NCBI RefSeq assembly: GCF_001984175.1
Contig: NZ_MTQP01000068.1
Span: 620,001 to 684,000 of the forward strand
Direction: 5' to 3'
From: Saccharothrix sp. ALI-22-I
GTDB taxonomy: Bacteria; Actinomycetota; Actinomycetes; Mycobacteriales; Pseudonocardiaceae
Length of the DNA: 64,000 nt
Under the pieces are notes generated by a model. The model ran no database searches. It was not told the DNA's origin and was given only the letters and a program-made list of their open reading frames with translations. Positions 11,065 through 20,003 of the stretch are shown here, in pieces (position 1 is the first letter of the stretch; each line of letters opens with the position of its first letter). The translations under genes were made by a program, and so were the position numbers.

Positions 11065-12258
11065 ATGTCGTCCCCCGAAAAATGGACGCACCCCGGACCG
11101 GATGCGACGCCGGCCACTGCTGCCAAACCGACGGCGGAACAGGTGATGGCAGGTTTGCGAGCGACAGACGAGGGCGGCGTCGACCTGGTGCAGCTGCTCA
11201 CCCCCGAGGGTGAGCGCGTCCAGCACCCGGATTTCGACATCGACATCACGGCCGAGGAGCTGCGCGGGCTGTACCGCGACATGGTCTTGGTCCGCCGCGT
11301 CGACCGCGAGGCCAACGCCCTGCAGCGCAAGGGCCAGCTCGGCATCTGGGTGCCGCTGCTCGGCCAGGAGGCCGCGCAGATCGGCGCCGGCCGGGCCATG
11401 CGCCCCGAGGACATGGCGTTCCCCAGCTACCGCGAGCACGGCATCGCGTGGACGCGCGGCGTCAAGCCCACCGAGCTGCTCGGCATCTTCCGGGGCACCG
11501 ACAACGGCACCTGGGACCCGGTCGCGACCCGGTTCCACCCGTACACGATCGTCATCGGCAACCAGGTGCTCAACGCCGCCGGCTACGCCATGGGCCAGAA
11601 GTTCGACGGCAAGGTGGGCGACGCCGACGGCGAGGCCACCATCTGCTTCTTCGGTGACGGCGCGACCAGCCAGGGCGACGTGCACGAGGGCTTCGTGTGG
11701 GCCGCGGTCTACGACGCGCCGCTGGTGTTCTTCTGCCAGAACAACCAGTGGGCCATCTCCGAGCCCACCGAGCGCCAGTCCCGCCTCCCGCTCTACCAGC
11801 GGGCGCGCGGCTACGGCTTCCCCGGCATCCGGGTCGACGGCAACGACGTGCTGGCCACCCTCGCGGTCACCCGCTGGGCGCTGGAGGAGTGCCGGCAGGG
11901 CAACGGCCCGATCCTGATCGAGGCGTTCACCTACCGGATGGACGCGCACACCACCTCCGACGACCCGTCCCGCTACCGGCTGTCCGACGAACTGGAGCTG
12001 TGGAAGCTCAAGGACCCGATCGAGCGGGTCAAGGTGCACCTGGTCAAGCAGCAGTGGGCCGACCAGGCGTTCTTCGACTCGGTCGAGGCCGATGCCGAGC
12101 AGATCGCGATCGAACTGCGGGACTACTGCGTCAACCTGCCCGACCCACCGGCCGGGCGGATCTTCAGCGAGGTCTACGCCGAGGCCAACCCGGTTCTCGA
12201 CGCGCAGCGCGACGAATTCCTGGCCTACCACGCCGGGTTCGCGGGAGGCGAGCACTGA
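11065..12258 (+). CDS. bkdA: 2-oxoacid (branched-chain type) dehydrogenase E1 alpha subunit
   Basis: Thiamine-diphosphate-dependent E1 alpha subunit (397 residues), decarboxylating a branched-chain 2-oxo acid or pyruvate. The ThDP motif GDGATSQGDVHEGFVWAA...QNNQWA starts near residue 198. The phosphorylation-loop-like region is RMDAHTTSDDPSRY. Actinobacterial pyruvate dehydrogenase normally uses a single-chain AceE E1, so an alpha2-beta2 E1 suggests a branched-chain substrate; this is inference. The start is ATG 11065 with GAGGAG about 10 bases upstream. It is the first gene of the E1alpha-E1beta-E2 operon, and no E3 gene is nearby, so a shared lipoamide dehydrogenase must be used. Confidence 0.92.
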   Translation: MSSPEKWTHPGPDATPATAAKPTAEQVMAGLRATDEGGVDLVQLLTPEGERVQHPDFDIDITAEELRGLYRDMVLVRRVDREANALQRKGQLGIWVPLLGQEAAQIGAGRAMRPEDMAFPSYREHGIAWTRGVKPTELLGIFRGTDNGTWDPVATRFHPYTIVIGNQVLNAAGYAMGQKFDGKVGDADGEATICFFGDGATSQGDVHEGFVWAAVYDAPLVFFCQNNQWAISEPTERQSRLPLYQRARGYGFPGIRVDGNDVLATLAVTRWALEECRQGNGPILIEAFTYRMDAHTTSDDPSRYRLSDELELWKLKDPIERVKVHLVKQQWADQAFFDSVEADAEQIAIELRDYCVNLPDPPAGRIFSEVYAEANPVLDAQRDEFLAYHAGFAGGEH

Positions 12259-13280
12259 TGGCTGCCCCGACCATGGACCGCCCCACGTCCGCCGCACCCG
12301 CCCCGGTGCAGACGCTGACCATCGCCAAGGCGTTGAACAACGGCCTGCGCGCGTCGATGGAGGCCAACCGCAAGGTCCTCGTGATGGGTGAGGACGTCGG
12401 CAAGCTCGGCGGCGTCTTCCGGATCACCGACGGCCTGCAGAAGGACTTCGGCGAGCAGCGCGTGCTGGACACCCCGCTGTCCGAGTCCGGCATCATCGGC
12501 ACCGCCGTCGGCCTCGCGATCCGCGGCTACCGGCCGGTGTGCGAGATCCAGTTCGACGGGTTCATCTTCCCCGGCTTCGACCAGATCGTCAGCCAGGTCG
12601 CCAAGCTGCACTACCGCACCCAGGGCCGGCTCAAGCTGCCCATGGTGATCCGGGTGCCGTTCGGCGGCGGCATCGGCGCGGTCGAGCACCACTCCGAGTC
12701 GCCCGAGTCGTACTTCGCGCACACCGCCGGCCTGCGGGTCGTCACGTGCTCGAACCCGGCCGACGCGTACTGGATGATCCAGCAGGCGATCGACTGCGAC
12801 GACCCGGTGCTGTTCTTCGAGCCCAAGCGCCGCTACTACGAGAAGGGCGAGGTCGACACGACCGCCGCGCCCGGACCGCTGTTCCGGTCGCGCACCCTGC
12901 GCACCGGGCGTGACGTCACCGTCGTGACGTACGGCCCGATGGTGCGCACGTCCCTGGACGCCGCCGCGGCGGCCGAGGAGGAGGGGCGTTCGCTGGAGGT
13001 CATCGACCTGCGCACGTTGTCGCCGCTCGACCTCGCGCCGGTGTACGAGTCGGTGCGGCGCACCGGACGGCTCGTCGTGGTGACCGAGGCGCCCGGCGAG
13101 TCCTCCATCTCCAGCGAGATCGCGGCCAAGGTGCAGCAGGAGTGCTTCTACTCCCTGCAGGCGCCGGTGCTGCGGGTGACCGGTTTCGACACCCCGTACC
13201 CGCCGTCGAAGTTGGAGGAGGAGTTCCTCCCCGACCTCGACCGGGTGCTGCACGCCGTCGACCGCTCGCTGGCCTGGTAA
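12258..13280 (+). CDS. bkdB: 2-oxoacid (branched-chain type) dehydrogenase E1 beta subunit
   Basis: E1 beta subunit, 340 residues, pairing with the preceding alpha subunit to bind ThDP. Characteristic stretches are VLVMGEDVGKLGGVFR, DTPLSESGIIGTAVGLA, the EIQFDGFIFPGFDQI loop and a transketolase C-terminal domain with EVIDLRTLSPLD. It has a ~20-residue Pro/Ala-rich N-terminal extension compared with typical E1 beta. The ATG overlaps the last base of the alpha-subunit stop (TGATG), and GGAGG lies about 9 bases before it, indicating coupled, equimolar synthesis. Confidence 0.93.
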   Translation: MAAPTMDRPTSAAPAPVQTLTIAKALNNGLRASMEANRKVLVMGEDVGKLGGVFRITDGLQKDFGEQRVLDTPLSESGIIGTAVGLAIRGYRPVCEIQFDGFIFPGFDQIVSQVAKLHYRTQGRLKLPMVIRVPFGGGIGAVEHHSESPESYFAHTAGLRVVTCSNPADAYWMIQQAIDCDDPVLFFEPKRRYYEKGEVDTTAAPGPLFRSRTLRTGRDVTVVTYGPMVRTSLDAAAAAEEEGRSLEVIDLRTLSPLDLAPVYESVRRTGRLVVVTEAPGESSISSEIAAKVQQECFYSLQAPVLRVTGFDTPYPPSKLEEEFLPDLDRVLHAVDRSLAW

Positions 13281-13290
13281 GGGGATAGCT

Positions 13291-14655
13291 GTGCCGCAGT
13301 TCAAGCAGTTCTCCATGCCGGACACGGCAGAGGGGCTGACCGAGGCCGAGATCCTCACCTGGCACGTCAAGCCCGGTGACGCGGTGAAGGTCAACCAGAT
13401 CATCCTGGAGATCGAGACCGCCAAGGCGGCCGTCGAGCTGCCGTGCCCGTGGGACGGCGTGGTGACCGAGCTGTTGGCCGAGGTCGGCCAGACGGTCGAG
13501 GTCGGCGTCCCGATCATCACCATCGACGTGGACCCGTCCGGCGCCGCCCCCGCTGCCCCTGCCCCCGCTGCCGCCGCCGCTCCCGCTCCCGCCGAGTCGA
13601 ACGGCAAGATCGGCGAGGAGATGCCGGGCGGTCGGATCGCCACCCTGGTCGGCTACGGCCCGCGTTCGGGTGCGGCCAAGCGCCGTCCCCGCAAGGACGC
13701 CCCGGCCCCCGTAGCCGCAGCTCCCGCCCCGGTCGCCGCCCCTGTCCCCGCTCCGGTGGTGCCGGAACCGGTCGTCACGCCGGGTGGTTACGTCCCGCTG
13801 GCCAAGCCACCCGTGCGCAAGCTGGCCAAGGAACTGGGCGTCGACCTGTACGCGCTGTCCGGCTCGGGTCCGGGCGGCGTGATAACGCGGGAGGACGTCG
13901 AACAGGCCGTCGCACCCGCCGCTCCCACCCCCCCGGCGTCCGTTGTGGACAGTGGGGCCAGGGAACGCCGCGTCCCGATCAAGGGCGTCCGCAAGGCGAC
14001 CGCGCAGGCAATGGTGGACAGCGCGTTCACCGCGCCGCACGTCACGGAGTTCCTGACCGTGGACGTGACGCCGATGATGGAGCTGCGGGCGCGCCTGAAG
14101 AACAAGCCCGAGTTCCGCGACGTCAAGCTCACGCCGTTGGCGTTCGCCGCCAAGGCGGTCGTCCTGGCCGCCCGCCGCACCCCCGACGTCAACGCGACGT
14201 GGGACGCGGAGGCGCAGGAGATCGTCTACAAGGACTACGTCCACCTGGGCATCGCCGCCGCGACCCCACGCGGCCTGGTGGTCCCCAAGGTCCGAGACGC
14301 CGACCGCATGTCCCTCAGGGAACTGGCCGTCGCCCTGGACAACCTCGCCACAACCGCCCGTGACGGCAAGACCACGCCCGCCGACATGATGGGCGGCACG
14401 TTCACCATCACCAACGTCGGAGTCTTCGGCGTCGACACCGGCACCCCGATCATCAACCCCGGCGAGTCGGCGATCCTGGCCTTCGGCGCCATCCGCGACA
14501 TGCCGTGGGTGGTCGACGGCCAGGTCGTGCCGCGCAAGGTCTGCCAACTGGCCCTCAGCTTCGACCACCGCGTGGTCGACGGCCAACAGGGCTCGCAGTT
14601 CCTCGCCGACGTAGGCGCCCTCCTCGCCGACCCCGGCGTGGCGATCACCTACTAG
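13291..14655 (+). CDS. bkdC: 2-oxoacid dehydrogenase E2 (dihydrolipoyl acyltransferase)
   Basis: E2 core of the complex, 454 residues. One lipoyl domain comes first (residues ~3-78) with the lipoylated lysine in EIETAKAAVELP. An Ala/Pro-rich linker follows, then a peripheral-subunit-binding domain (PPVRKLAKELGVDLYALSGS). The catalytic domain ends with SFDHRVVDG, which carries the active-site histidine. A second low-complexity Ala/Pro linker precedes the binding domain. The GTG start is 10 bases after the E1beta stop. A strong hairpin follows the stop codon, so the operon probably ends here. Confidence 0.93.
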   Translation: MPQFKQFSMPDTAEGLTEAEILTWHVKPGDAVKVNQIILEIETAKAAVELPCPWDGVVTELLAEVGQTVEVGVPIITIDVDPSGAAPAAPAPAAAAAPAPAESNGKIGEEMPGGRIATLVGYGPRSGAAKRRPRKDAPAPVAAAPAPVAAPVPAPVVPEPVVTPGGYVPLAKPPVRKLAKELGVDLYALSGSGPGGVITREDVEQAVAPAAPTPPASVVDSGARERRVPIKGVRKATAQAMVDSAFTAPHVTEFLTVDVTPMMELRARLKNKPEFRDVKLTPLAFAAKAVVLAARRTPDVNATWDAEAQEIVYKDYVHLGIAAATPRGLVVPKVRDADRMSLRELAVALDNLATTARDGKTTPADMMGGTFTITNVGVFGVDTGTPIINPGESAILAFGAIRDMPWVVDGQVVPRKVCQLALSFDHRVVDGQQGSQFLADVGALLADPGVAITY

Positions 14656-14673
14656 TTCCACCTGTGCCGCGTC

Positions 14674-14707
14674 GAACGCCGGGAGCCCTCAACGGCTCCC
14701 GGCGTTC
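14674..14707 (+). terminator. Terminator of the 2-oxoacid dehydrogenase operon
   Basis: Perfect 14-bp stem GAACGCCGGGAGCC / GGCTCCCGGCGTTC with a 6-base loop, 18 bases after the E2 stop and followed by CTCTTTCCC. This is a typical high-GC intrinsic terminator with a weak T-tract. Confidence 0.8.
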
Positions 14708-14767
14708 CTCTTTCCCGCACTGCCGCCCGCCCGCCATCGCCGGATCATGCGTTAATCGGGTTGAAGT

Positions 14768-14780
14768 TCCAGTGACTGGA
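14768..14780. promoter_or_regulatory. MerR-type operator
   Basis: TCCAGTGACTGGA, an odd-centred palindrome 17 bases before the GTG of the MerR gene and directly after TTGAAG (possible -35). MerR proteins bind such dyads between -35 and -10, so autoregulation is likely. Confidence 0.6.
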
Positions 14781-14797
14781 GAGTCCAGGGTGGTCCC

Positions 14798-15703
14798 GTG
14801 ACGCACTACTCGATCGGCGAACTGGCGCGGATGACCGGGCTGTCCACGCGGACGATCCGGTTCTACTCCGATTCCGGCGTGATCCCCGTGGCGGGGCGCA
14901 CGGCGGGCGGGTTCCGCACCTACGACGTCGACGGGTTGGCGCGGCTCAAGCTCGTGCGGACCCTGCGTGACCTGGGCGTGGACCTGCCCACGGCGCAGCG
15001 GGTGTTGGCGCGGGAGGTGTCCGTGGCCGACGTGGCCCGGACGCACGCGGAAGCCATCGACGCGCAGATGCGCACGCTCCGGTTGCGCCGGGCCGTGCTG
15101 CGGGTCGTGGCGCGGAACGGGGAGGTGGAGATGGTGCACGAATTGGCGCGGCTGTCGGAGGAAGAACGGCAGGCGATCCTGGACGACTTCTTCGACGAGG
15201 TGTTCGGCGGTCTGGAGTTGGATCCCGGCTTCGAGCAGATGATGCGGTCGGTCCGGGTGGAATTGCCGGACGACCCGTCGACGGAGCAGTTGGAGGCGTG
15301 GATCGAGCTGGCGAACATGGTGCGCGACCCTGACTTCCGGACGTCGATCCGGCGGATGTCGGAGCGGCACCACGAGTTGCGGGCCGAGGGCGCCGACCTG
15401 TCCGGTGTTTCGCAGGAGCTGATGGAGGCGTTCCAGTACGCGATCGCCCAGGCCCGCGAGGCGTTGGACGCCGGTGTGGACCCGCGTTCCCCCGAGGCCG
15501 AGGCGATCGTCGCCCGCGTCAACGAGAGGTGGTCGGCGGCCGCGGACCTGCCGGTCGGCCCCGAACTGGCCAAGCGGCTGGAGGAGTTCGGTGACCCGAG
15601 GGCGGAGCGCTACTGGGCGTTGATCGCGACGATCAACGGCTGGGAGAACCCCGTCCCCGACACCACGGCGGCCCGACGCTGGCTGACCGACGCGGCCCGC
15701 TGA
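14798..15703 (+). CDS. MerR family transcriptional regulator
   Basis: DNA-binding regulator of 301 residues. The N-terminal winged helix is textbook MerR: YSIGELARMTGLSTRTIRFY followed by FRTYDVDGLARLKLVRTLRD. A coiled dimerisation helix follows around residues 75-110. The C-terminal ~190 residues form an alpha-helical effector region with no cysteine cluster, so a metal sensor is unlikely and a small-molecule ligand is more probable. The GTG at 14798 follows a MerR-type dyad. No divergent target gene is present; the likely target is itself or genes elsewhere. Confidence 0.88.
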   Translation: MTHYSIGELARMTGLSTRTIRFYSDSGVIPVAGRTAGGFRTYDVDGLARLKLVRTLRDLGVDLPTAQRVLAREVSVADVARTHAEAIDAQMRTLRLRRAVLRVVARNGEVEMVHELARLSEEERQAILDDFFDEVFGGLELDPGFEQMMRSVRVELPDDPSTEQLEAWIELANMVRDPDFRTSIRRMSERHHELRAEGADLSGVSQELMEAFQYAIAQAREALDAGVDPRSPEAEAIVARVNERWSAAADLPVGPELAKRLEEFGDPRAERYWALIATINGWENPVPDTTAARRWLTDAAR

Positions 15704-15704
15704 C

Positions 15705-16073
15705 TCACTCCCACACCAGGCAGAACGGGTGCCCGACGGGATCGGCGAAAACCCACCACACCTCGTGGGAGTCGTCCAACAACGTCCCGCCCAACCGGAG
15801 GACCTCGGCCTTGGCCACGCCGAGGTCCTCCACCCCGACGTCCAAGTGGAACTGCTGCGGCTTCCGCGGATCGGGCCACTCAGGCGCCACGTACTCGGCC
15901 GCCCGCTGGAAGCCGAGCACGATCGAGTCGGTGTGCAGCGTCGACCACTCGTCGTTCAACGTCCAGCGGCGATCCGGCCGGTCGACCTCACCACCGAAAA
16001 TCCCCTGGTAGAACTCGGCCAACACCTTGGGCTCCGGACAATCAAGGACAACGCACTGCAACACCCCGATCAT
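15705..16073 (-). CDS. VOC (glyoxalase/bleomycin-resistance) family protein
   Basis: Small 122-residue vicinal-oxygen-chelate protein with two beta-alpha-beta-beta-beta modules. It opens GVLQCVVLDCPEP and closes with FADPVGHPFCLVWE. This actinobacterial VOC family usually lacks an assigned substrate; some bind hydrophobic ligands and others confer resistance. ATG 16071-16073 is chosen as the first start that begins the fold directly. It converges on the MerR gene with one base between the two stop codons. Confidence 0.85.
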   Translation of the reverse strand: MIGVLQCVVLDCPEPKVLAEFYQGIFGGEVDRPDRRWTLNDEWSTLHTDSIVLGFQRAAEYVAPEWPDPRKPQQFHLDVGVEDLGVAKAEVLRLGGTLLDDSHEVWWVFADPVGHPFCLVWE

Positions 16074-16238
16074 GCGCGCGAGCCTAGGGGATGGCGCACC
16101 GCTCGATCGCCTCGCGGAATGGTCGAACCGGCTGTCACGGCCCGGCTGGTGACCCGCCACACGGCCGTAGCCCCGGGCTCGTGCGCCTCGGGGCTTCGAC
16201 CACCGGTCACGCGGGGCGTGCCGGCGTCCGGCAGGTGG

Positions 16239-17033
16239 TCAGCGCCGGGTGGACCTGCCGCCGTCGTCGGCGTCATCGGCGTCGATCCGCTCCTTGCGGA
16301 CCTCGCCGGAGACGGTCTCGGTGTCGGTGACCTGCTCCTTCGCCAGCCGCACCCGTTCCACCGGAACCGCCTCGGTGTCCACCACCGGGCGCTCCTCGTG
16401 CAGGGTGACCTCGTGCTCCTCCTCGGAGATCTCGGGGCCCGACATCGCCCGTCCTCGGTTGGCCTCGGTGATCGGCTCACGTTCGAGGTGGACCTCTTCA
16501 CGGGTGACGGGGACGGACACCTGCTCCGTGTCGGTGACCACGTACTTGCGCAGCCGGGCACGTCCTGCTTCCCGCTTCTCGGTGCCCACTCGCAGGCGCT
16601 CCTCCGAGCGGGTCATCGCGTCATCCGTGGTCGGCCCTGACGTGTCGCGCCCGACCGGCTCGCGGCCCACCGCCTCATGCCGGCTGCCGACCTCCCGCGT
16701 CTGCCCGCCACCGGTGAGGCCGTAGTGCGAGTAGAGGCGGGACTCCTGGTCGTGGTCGATGTGCCCGCTGTCCGGGCTGATGTTCGGGGCGTCCTTGACC
16801 TGGGCCTTGGCGAACGGCGTTTCCAAGTCGCCGTCGCTGCGGGCGTGCATCCCCTGGACGGGCACGAACGTCTCGTTCATGCCGAACAGCCCGGTGCGCA
16901 CGGTGACCCAACTGGCCTGGCCGTCGTCCTCGTCCGTCCAGAGCTGACCGACCTTGCCGATCTTCTCGCCGTCGGTGTCGTAGACGGTGCGGCCGACCCA
17001 GTTGGCCATGGCCTCGGTGATTCCACTGGTCAT
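16239..17033 (-). CDS. PRC-barrel and DUF2382 domain stress protein
   Basis: A 264-residue soluble protein. Residues ~10-85 form a PRC-barrel (GRTVYDTDGEKIGKVGQLW), and residues ~140-255 a charged DUF2382/YsnF-type domain with repeated LRKYVVTDTEQVSVPVTREE and HEERPVVDTEAVPVERVRL motifs. Such proteins are general-stress proteins in other actinobacteria and Bacillus; the molecular role is unknown. In the upstream region, on the minus strand, GGGTAA (17187-17192) preceded by GTGT at 15 bases resembles a SigB/SigH-type promoter. That site is about 150 bases from the start codon, so the match is only suggestive. Confidence 0.85.
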   Translation of the reverse strand: MTSGITEAMANWVGRTVYDTDGEKIGKVGQLWTDEDDGQASWVTVRTGLFGMNETFVPVQGMHARSDGDLETPFAKAQVKDAPNISPDSGHIDHDQESRLYSHYGLTGGGQTREVGSRHEAVGREPVGRDTSGPTTDDAMTRSEERLRVGTEKREAGRARLRKYVVTDTEQVSVPVTREEVHLEREPITEANRGRAMSGPEISEEEHEVTLHEERPVVDTEAVPVERVRLAKEQVTDTETVSGEVRKERIDADDADDGGRSTRR

Positions 17034-17335
17034 CGTTCTGCTCTCCTGCCCCGCAACCGGTAGCGGCCGGGCGACGGGAGCCGACTTCGTCGTGTCTGGC
17101 GTCCCCCGGTGTCACCGGAACAGCGGCCGCTACCGCCCTCCCCACCGGGGATGCGAGCACTGACAACGCGCTCACATTGGGGGCGGTTACCCCCTTCGGC
17201 CTAGCCGACACATCCATTCGGGCGCCAATTCGGCTGCGGAGAGCAAGAAAGCCGGAAAGCAGTGGGCGGAGTCTTCCGCGTCCTGAAGACCCCGCCCACT
17301 TCCCAGACGGCCTGACGACGGCCTGGGAGATCAGC
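17034..17335. other. Intergenic region between acyl-CoA dehydrogenase and stress-protein genes
   Basis: 302 bases between two minus-strand genes. It contains the acyl-CoA dehydrogenase terminator (17261-17300) and the promoter region of the PRC-barrel gene with GGGGGCGGTTACCCCC at 17179-17194. No open frame with good coding character was seen. Confidence 0.5.
17261..17300 (-). terminator. Terminator of the acyl-CoA dehydrogenase gene
   Basis: 16-bp stem with one mismatch (AGTGGGCGGAGTCTTC / GAAGACCCCGCCCACT) and an 8-base loop, 36 bases past the acyl-CoA dehydrogenase stop codon. Confidence 0.75.
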
Positions 17336-18550
17336 TCACTTGATGTACATGCCGGAGATGGCCCTGGCCACGACCAATCGCTGGATCTCGGACGTCCCCT
17401 CGAAGATGGTGAAGATCTTCGCGTCACGGTGCATGCGCTCCACCGGGTGCTCGCGGGTGTACCCGGCCCCGCCGAGGATGTGGATTGCGCGTTCTGTTGC
17501 CCACACCGACACCTCGCCGGCCTTGAGCTTGGACATCGAGCCCTCGCCCGCGGTGAACGGGACGTTGTTGCGGCCCATCCACGCCGCACGCCAGACCAAG
17601 AGGCGGGCGGCGTCGATTTCCATCTTCATGTTGGCCAGGTCGAAGGCGATGGACTGGTTCTCGATGATCTTCCGGCCGAACGCCTCGCGGTCCTTCGCGT
17701 ACCCCAGCGAGTACTCGTAAGCCGCACGCGCGACACCGACGGCCATCGCGCCAACGGTCGGGCGGGTCGTCTCGAACGTCGCCATGGCCGCCTGCCCGCC
17801 GGCCTTCTGCCCCTCACGGGCCCGCGCCAGCCGTGCGTCCAACCGCTCCTTGCCGCCCAACAAGCACCGACCCGGCACGCGCACGTCGTCGAGGAACACG
17901 TCCGCTGTGTGCGAAGCCCGCATCCCGTGCTTCTTGATCTTCCCCGGTGACGACAACCCAGGCGTGCCGGGCGGGATGACGAAACCGGCCTGGCCCCGTG
18001 CGCCCAGAGCCGAATCGACTACCGCCGTCACGACGTGGACGTTCGCGATCCCGCCGTTCGTCGCCCACGCCTTCTGCCCGTTGAGCACCCACTCGTCCGA
18101 CGCCTCGTCGTACACCGCCCGCGTCCGGTACCCGGCCACGTCCGACCCGGCCTGCGGCTCGGACGCGCAGAACGCGGCCAGCTTCGGCTCGTCCTCCGTC
18201 CCGAAGCACTCCGGCACCCACTCGGCCAACTGCTCCGGAGAGCCGGACGCGAAGATCCCCGCCGCCGCCAACCCGGTCCCCATCAGGGCCAACGCGATCC
18301 CCGCGTCACCCCAGAACAGCTCCTCGGTGGCGATCGGCAACGACAGCCCGATCGGGTCGGCGAACCAGGTGGCCAGCGACTCGAACCCGTACAGGCCGAT
18401 CTTCGCCGCCTCCTGGATCACCGGCCACGGGGTCTCCTCCCGCTCGTCCCACTCGGACGCCGCGGGCCGGATCACGTCCTTCGCGAAGCCGTGCACCCAC
18501 TCGCGCAGGTCAAGCTGGTCCTCGTTGAGCTCCAGCGAAAAACCGCCCAT
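17336..18550 (-). CDS. Acyl-CoA dehydrogenase
   Basis: FAD-dependent acyl-CoA dehydrogenase of 404 residues, oxidising acyl-CoA to enoyl-CoA and passing electrons to ETF. The middle beta-domain shows AAFCASEPQAGSDVAGYRT and NGQKAWATNG. The C-terminal helical domain ends in KIFTIFEGTSEIQRLVVARA, with the catalytic glutamate in FEGTSE. The length and single-domain layout are those of ordinary medium/short-chain enzymes, unlike the 612-residue FadE5-type gene at 34 kb. It is 7 bases downstream of the SCP2 gene on the same strand, so both are probably under the shared 36-bp operator. Chain-length specificity cannot be assigned. Confidence 0.92.
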   Translation of the reverse strand: MGGFSLELNEDQLDLREWVHGFAKDVIRPAASEWDEREETPWPVIQEAAKIGLYGFESLATWFADPIGLSLPIATEELFWGDAGIALALMGTGLAAAGIFASGSPEQLAEWVPECFGTEDEPKLAAFCASEPQAGSDVAGYRTRAVYDEASDEWVLNGQKAWATNGGIANVHVVTAVVDSALGARGQAGFVIPPGTPGLSSPGKIKKHGMRASHTADVFLDDVRVPGRCLLGGKERLDARLARAREGQKAGGQAAMATFETTRPTVGAMAVGVARAAYEYSLGYAKDREAFGRKIIENQSIAFDLANMKMEIDAARLLVWRAAWMGRNNVPFTAGEGSMSKLKAGEVSVWATERAIHILGGAGYTREHPVERMHRDAKIFTIFEGTSEIQRLVVARAISGMYIK

Positions 18551-18557
18551 GGTCCCC

Positions 18558-19214
18558 TCACGCCTTCGGAATGTTGAACAGGCTCATGAACCCCGCCGCG
18601 AAGCCGAGGTCCCCCTTGACCTTCAGCTTGCCGGTCATGAACAGCACCGGCGCCGACGCGTTGCCGGTCGCGAGCTTCAGGAACTCCACTGGTCCCAACG
18701 TCACAGTGGCCCTGGAGTCACGGGTCTCGCCCTTGTTGATCGTGCACGCCGCGTCTTCGATGATCACCTCGTACACGTCGTCGGAGTCCGGCGTGCCCGA
18801 GGAGTCGTGGGTCAGCCGGAAGTGCACGACGGCGCGCGTGGCGCCCGCGCGTTCGCTGCGGAAGTGCACCTCCATGCGCCGGAACACCTCGTCGAGCACG
18901 CGTTCGCGCAGACCGGGCCGGGACGTCACGGACTCGATCTGGTCCTTGGACGCGCGCGAGATGATCCGCGCGAAGTTCTGCGGGTCCATCTTCGCCAGGT
19001 CGAGGTCGGCTCCGCCGTCGGCCAGCCTGCCGAGCGCGCTCAGCAGGTCGGCGAACTCGTCCCGGCCCAGCTGCTTCGGGTCGATGCCGCGCGCGATGAC
19101 GTCGATGTCGATGTCCCTGAGCGCGGGGGCGCCCGGATCGACCTGCTGGAGCGTTGAGATCAGCTCTTGCGGGCTGAGCTTCGCGATCGCCTCGGTGGTG
19201 AGGTCGATAGTCAT
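18558..19214 (-). CDS. SCP2 sterol-binding domain protein
   Basis: A 218-residue protein with a helical N-terminal half and a C-terminal SCP2 fold (residues ~105-215: VHFRLTHDSSG, CTINKGETRDSRATVTLG, KLKVKGDLGFAAGF). SCP2 domains bind lipids or acyl-CoA; here it may present or buffer substrates for the acyl-CoA dehydrogenase immediately downstream. The start ATG lies 20 bases from the operator shared with fabG4/fadA2. It is divergent from the TetR gene. Confidence 0.85.
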   Translation of the reverse strand: MTIDLTTEAIAKLSPQELISTLQQVDPGAPALRDIDIDVIARGIDPKQLGRDEFADLLSALGRLADGGADLDLAKMDPQNFARIISRASKDQIESVTSRPGLRERVLDEVFRRMEVHFRSERAGATRAVVHFRLTHDSSGTPDSDDVYEVIIEDAACTINKGETRDSRATVTLGPVEFLKLATGNASAPVLFMTGKLKVKGDLGFAAGFMSLFNIPKA

Positions 19215-19233
19215 GTGGATGGCACCTCCGCTA

Positions 19234-19269
19234 CCTACTCCGTGGTAAGACTACTGGTGAGTAGGTAAG
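19234..19269. promoter_or_regulatory. 36-bp TetR-type operator, site 1 (scp2/tetR)
   Basis: Block starting CCTACT and ending AGTAGGTAA, with internal GTAAG and CTACTG. It is identical at 27 of 36 positions to the block at 23603-23638. The outer arms CCTACT/AGTAGG are inverted repeats. It lies between the divergent SCP2 and TetR genes, so the adjacent TetR protein is the likely binder. Confidence 0.75.
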
Positions 19270-19319
19270 GCGGCAAGGGGGCTCAGAGTAATCTTGTGCC
19301 CAGCCATCCAGGGGGTGCG

Positions 19320-20003
19320 ATGCACGCAGAGCAACCGGTCCGCTCGGGTCGGGCCAAGAGACTGCCGCGCGCGGTGCGCGAGCGGCAGATCATGGACGCC
19401 GCGGTGGACGTCTTCTCGCGCTTGGGTTTCCACGCCGCGTCGATGGACGAGATCTCCGAGGTCGCGGGCATCTCCAAGCCCATGCTGTACGCCTACCTCG
19501 GCTCCAAGGAAGAGCTCTTCGCCACGTGCATCCGCCGTGAGGCGACACGGATGATGGAGGCGATCGCGACCGGCGTCGAGGCCGAGGAGCCGCCGGACGT
19601 CCAGCTGTGGAGCGGACTGCGGGCGTTCTTCGGGTTCGTCGGCGAGAACCGCGCCAGCTGGCAGGTCCTGCACCGGCAGGCGTCCTCGCAGGGCGGGCCG
19701 TTCGCCGAGGAGCTGGCCGATATGCGTGGCCGGGCGATCGGGCTGGTGGCGGCGCTGCTGGTGCACTCGTCGGACTTCAGCAACGTGCCGCGGGCGGGCG
19801 ACAAGGAGGCCGAGTCGCTGGCCGCGGCACTGGTCGGGGCGGGCGAGTCGCTGGCCGACTGGTGGCTGGACAACCCCCAGGAGCCGGCCGGCGTGGTCGC
19901 CGCCCGGCTCATGAACCTGGTCTGGATGGGTTTCGGGGACCTCGTGGCGGGTGACGTGTGGCACCCGCCGTCACGGAGGGCCGAGCGCAGCCCCGAGGAC
20001 TAA
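19320..20003 (+). CDS. TetR family regulator, probable lipid-metabolism repressor
   Basis: A 227-residue TetR-family repressor. The HTH is RQIMDAAVDVFSRLGFHAAS followed by DEISEVAGISKPMLYAYLGS. The C-terminal ligand domain is helical with many Trp residues. ATG 19320-19322 is preceded by AGGGGG. It is divergent from scp2, with a 36-bp operator between them that recurs at fabG4/fadA2. A TetR gene also lies near the fabG4-fadA2 cluster in Mycobacterium, which supports control of that cluster. An acyl-CoA ligand would be usual for this role, but is inference. Confidence 0.88.
   Translation: MHAEQPVRSGRAKRLPRAVRERQIMDAAVDVFSRLGFHAASMDEISEVAGISKPMLYAYLGSKEELFATCIRREATRMMEAIATGVEAEEPPDVQLWSGLRAFFGFVGENRASWQVLHRQASSQGGPFAEELADMRGRAIGLVAALLVHSSDFSNVPRAGDKEAESLAAALVGAGESLADWWLDNPQEPAGVVAARLMNLVWMGFGDLVAGDVWHPPSRRAERSPED

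Noticed and set aside
14901..15620. Minus-strand frames opposite the MerR gene
   Set aside because: Shadow frames; the plus strand has a clear MerR HTH, promoter dyad and coiled coil.
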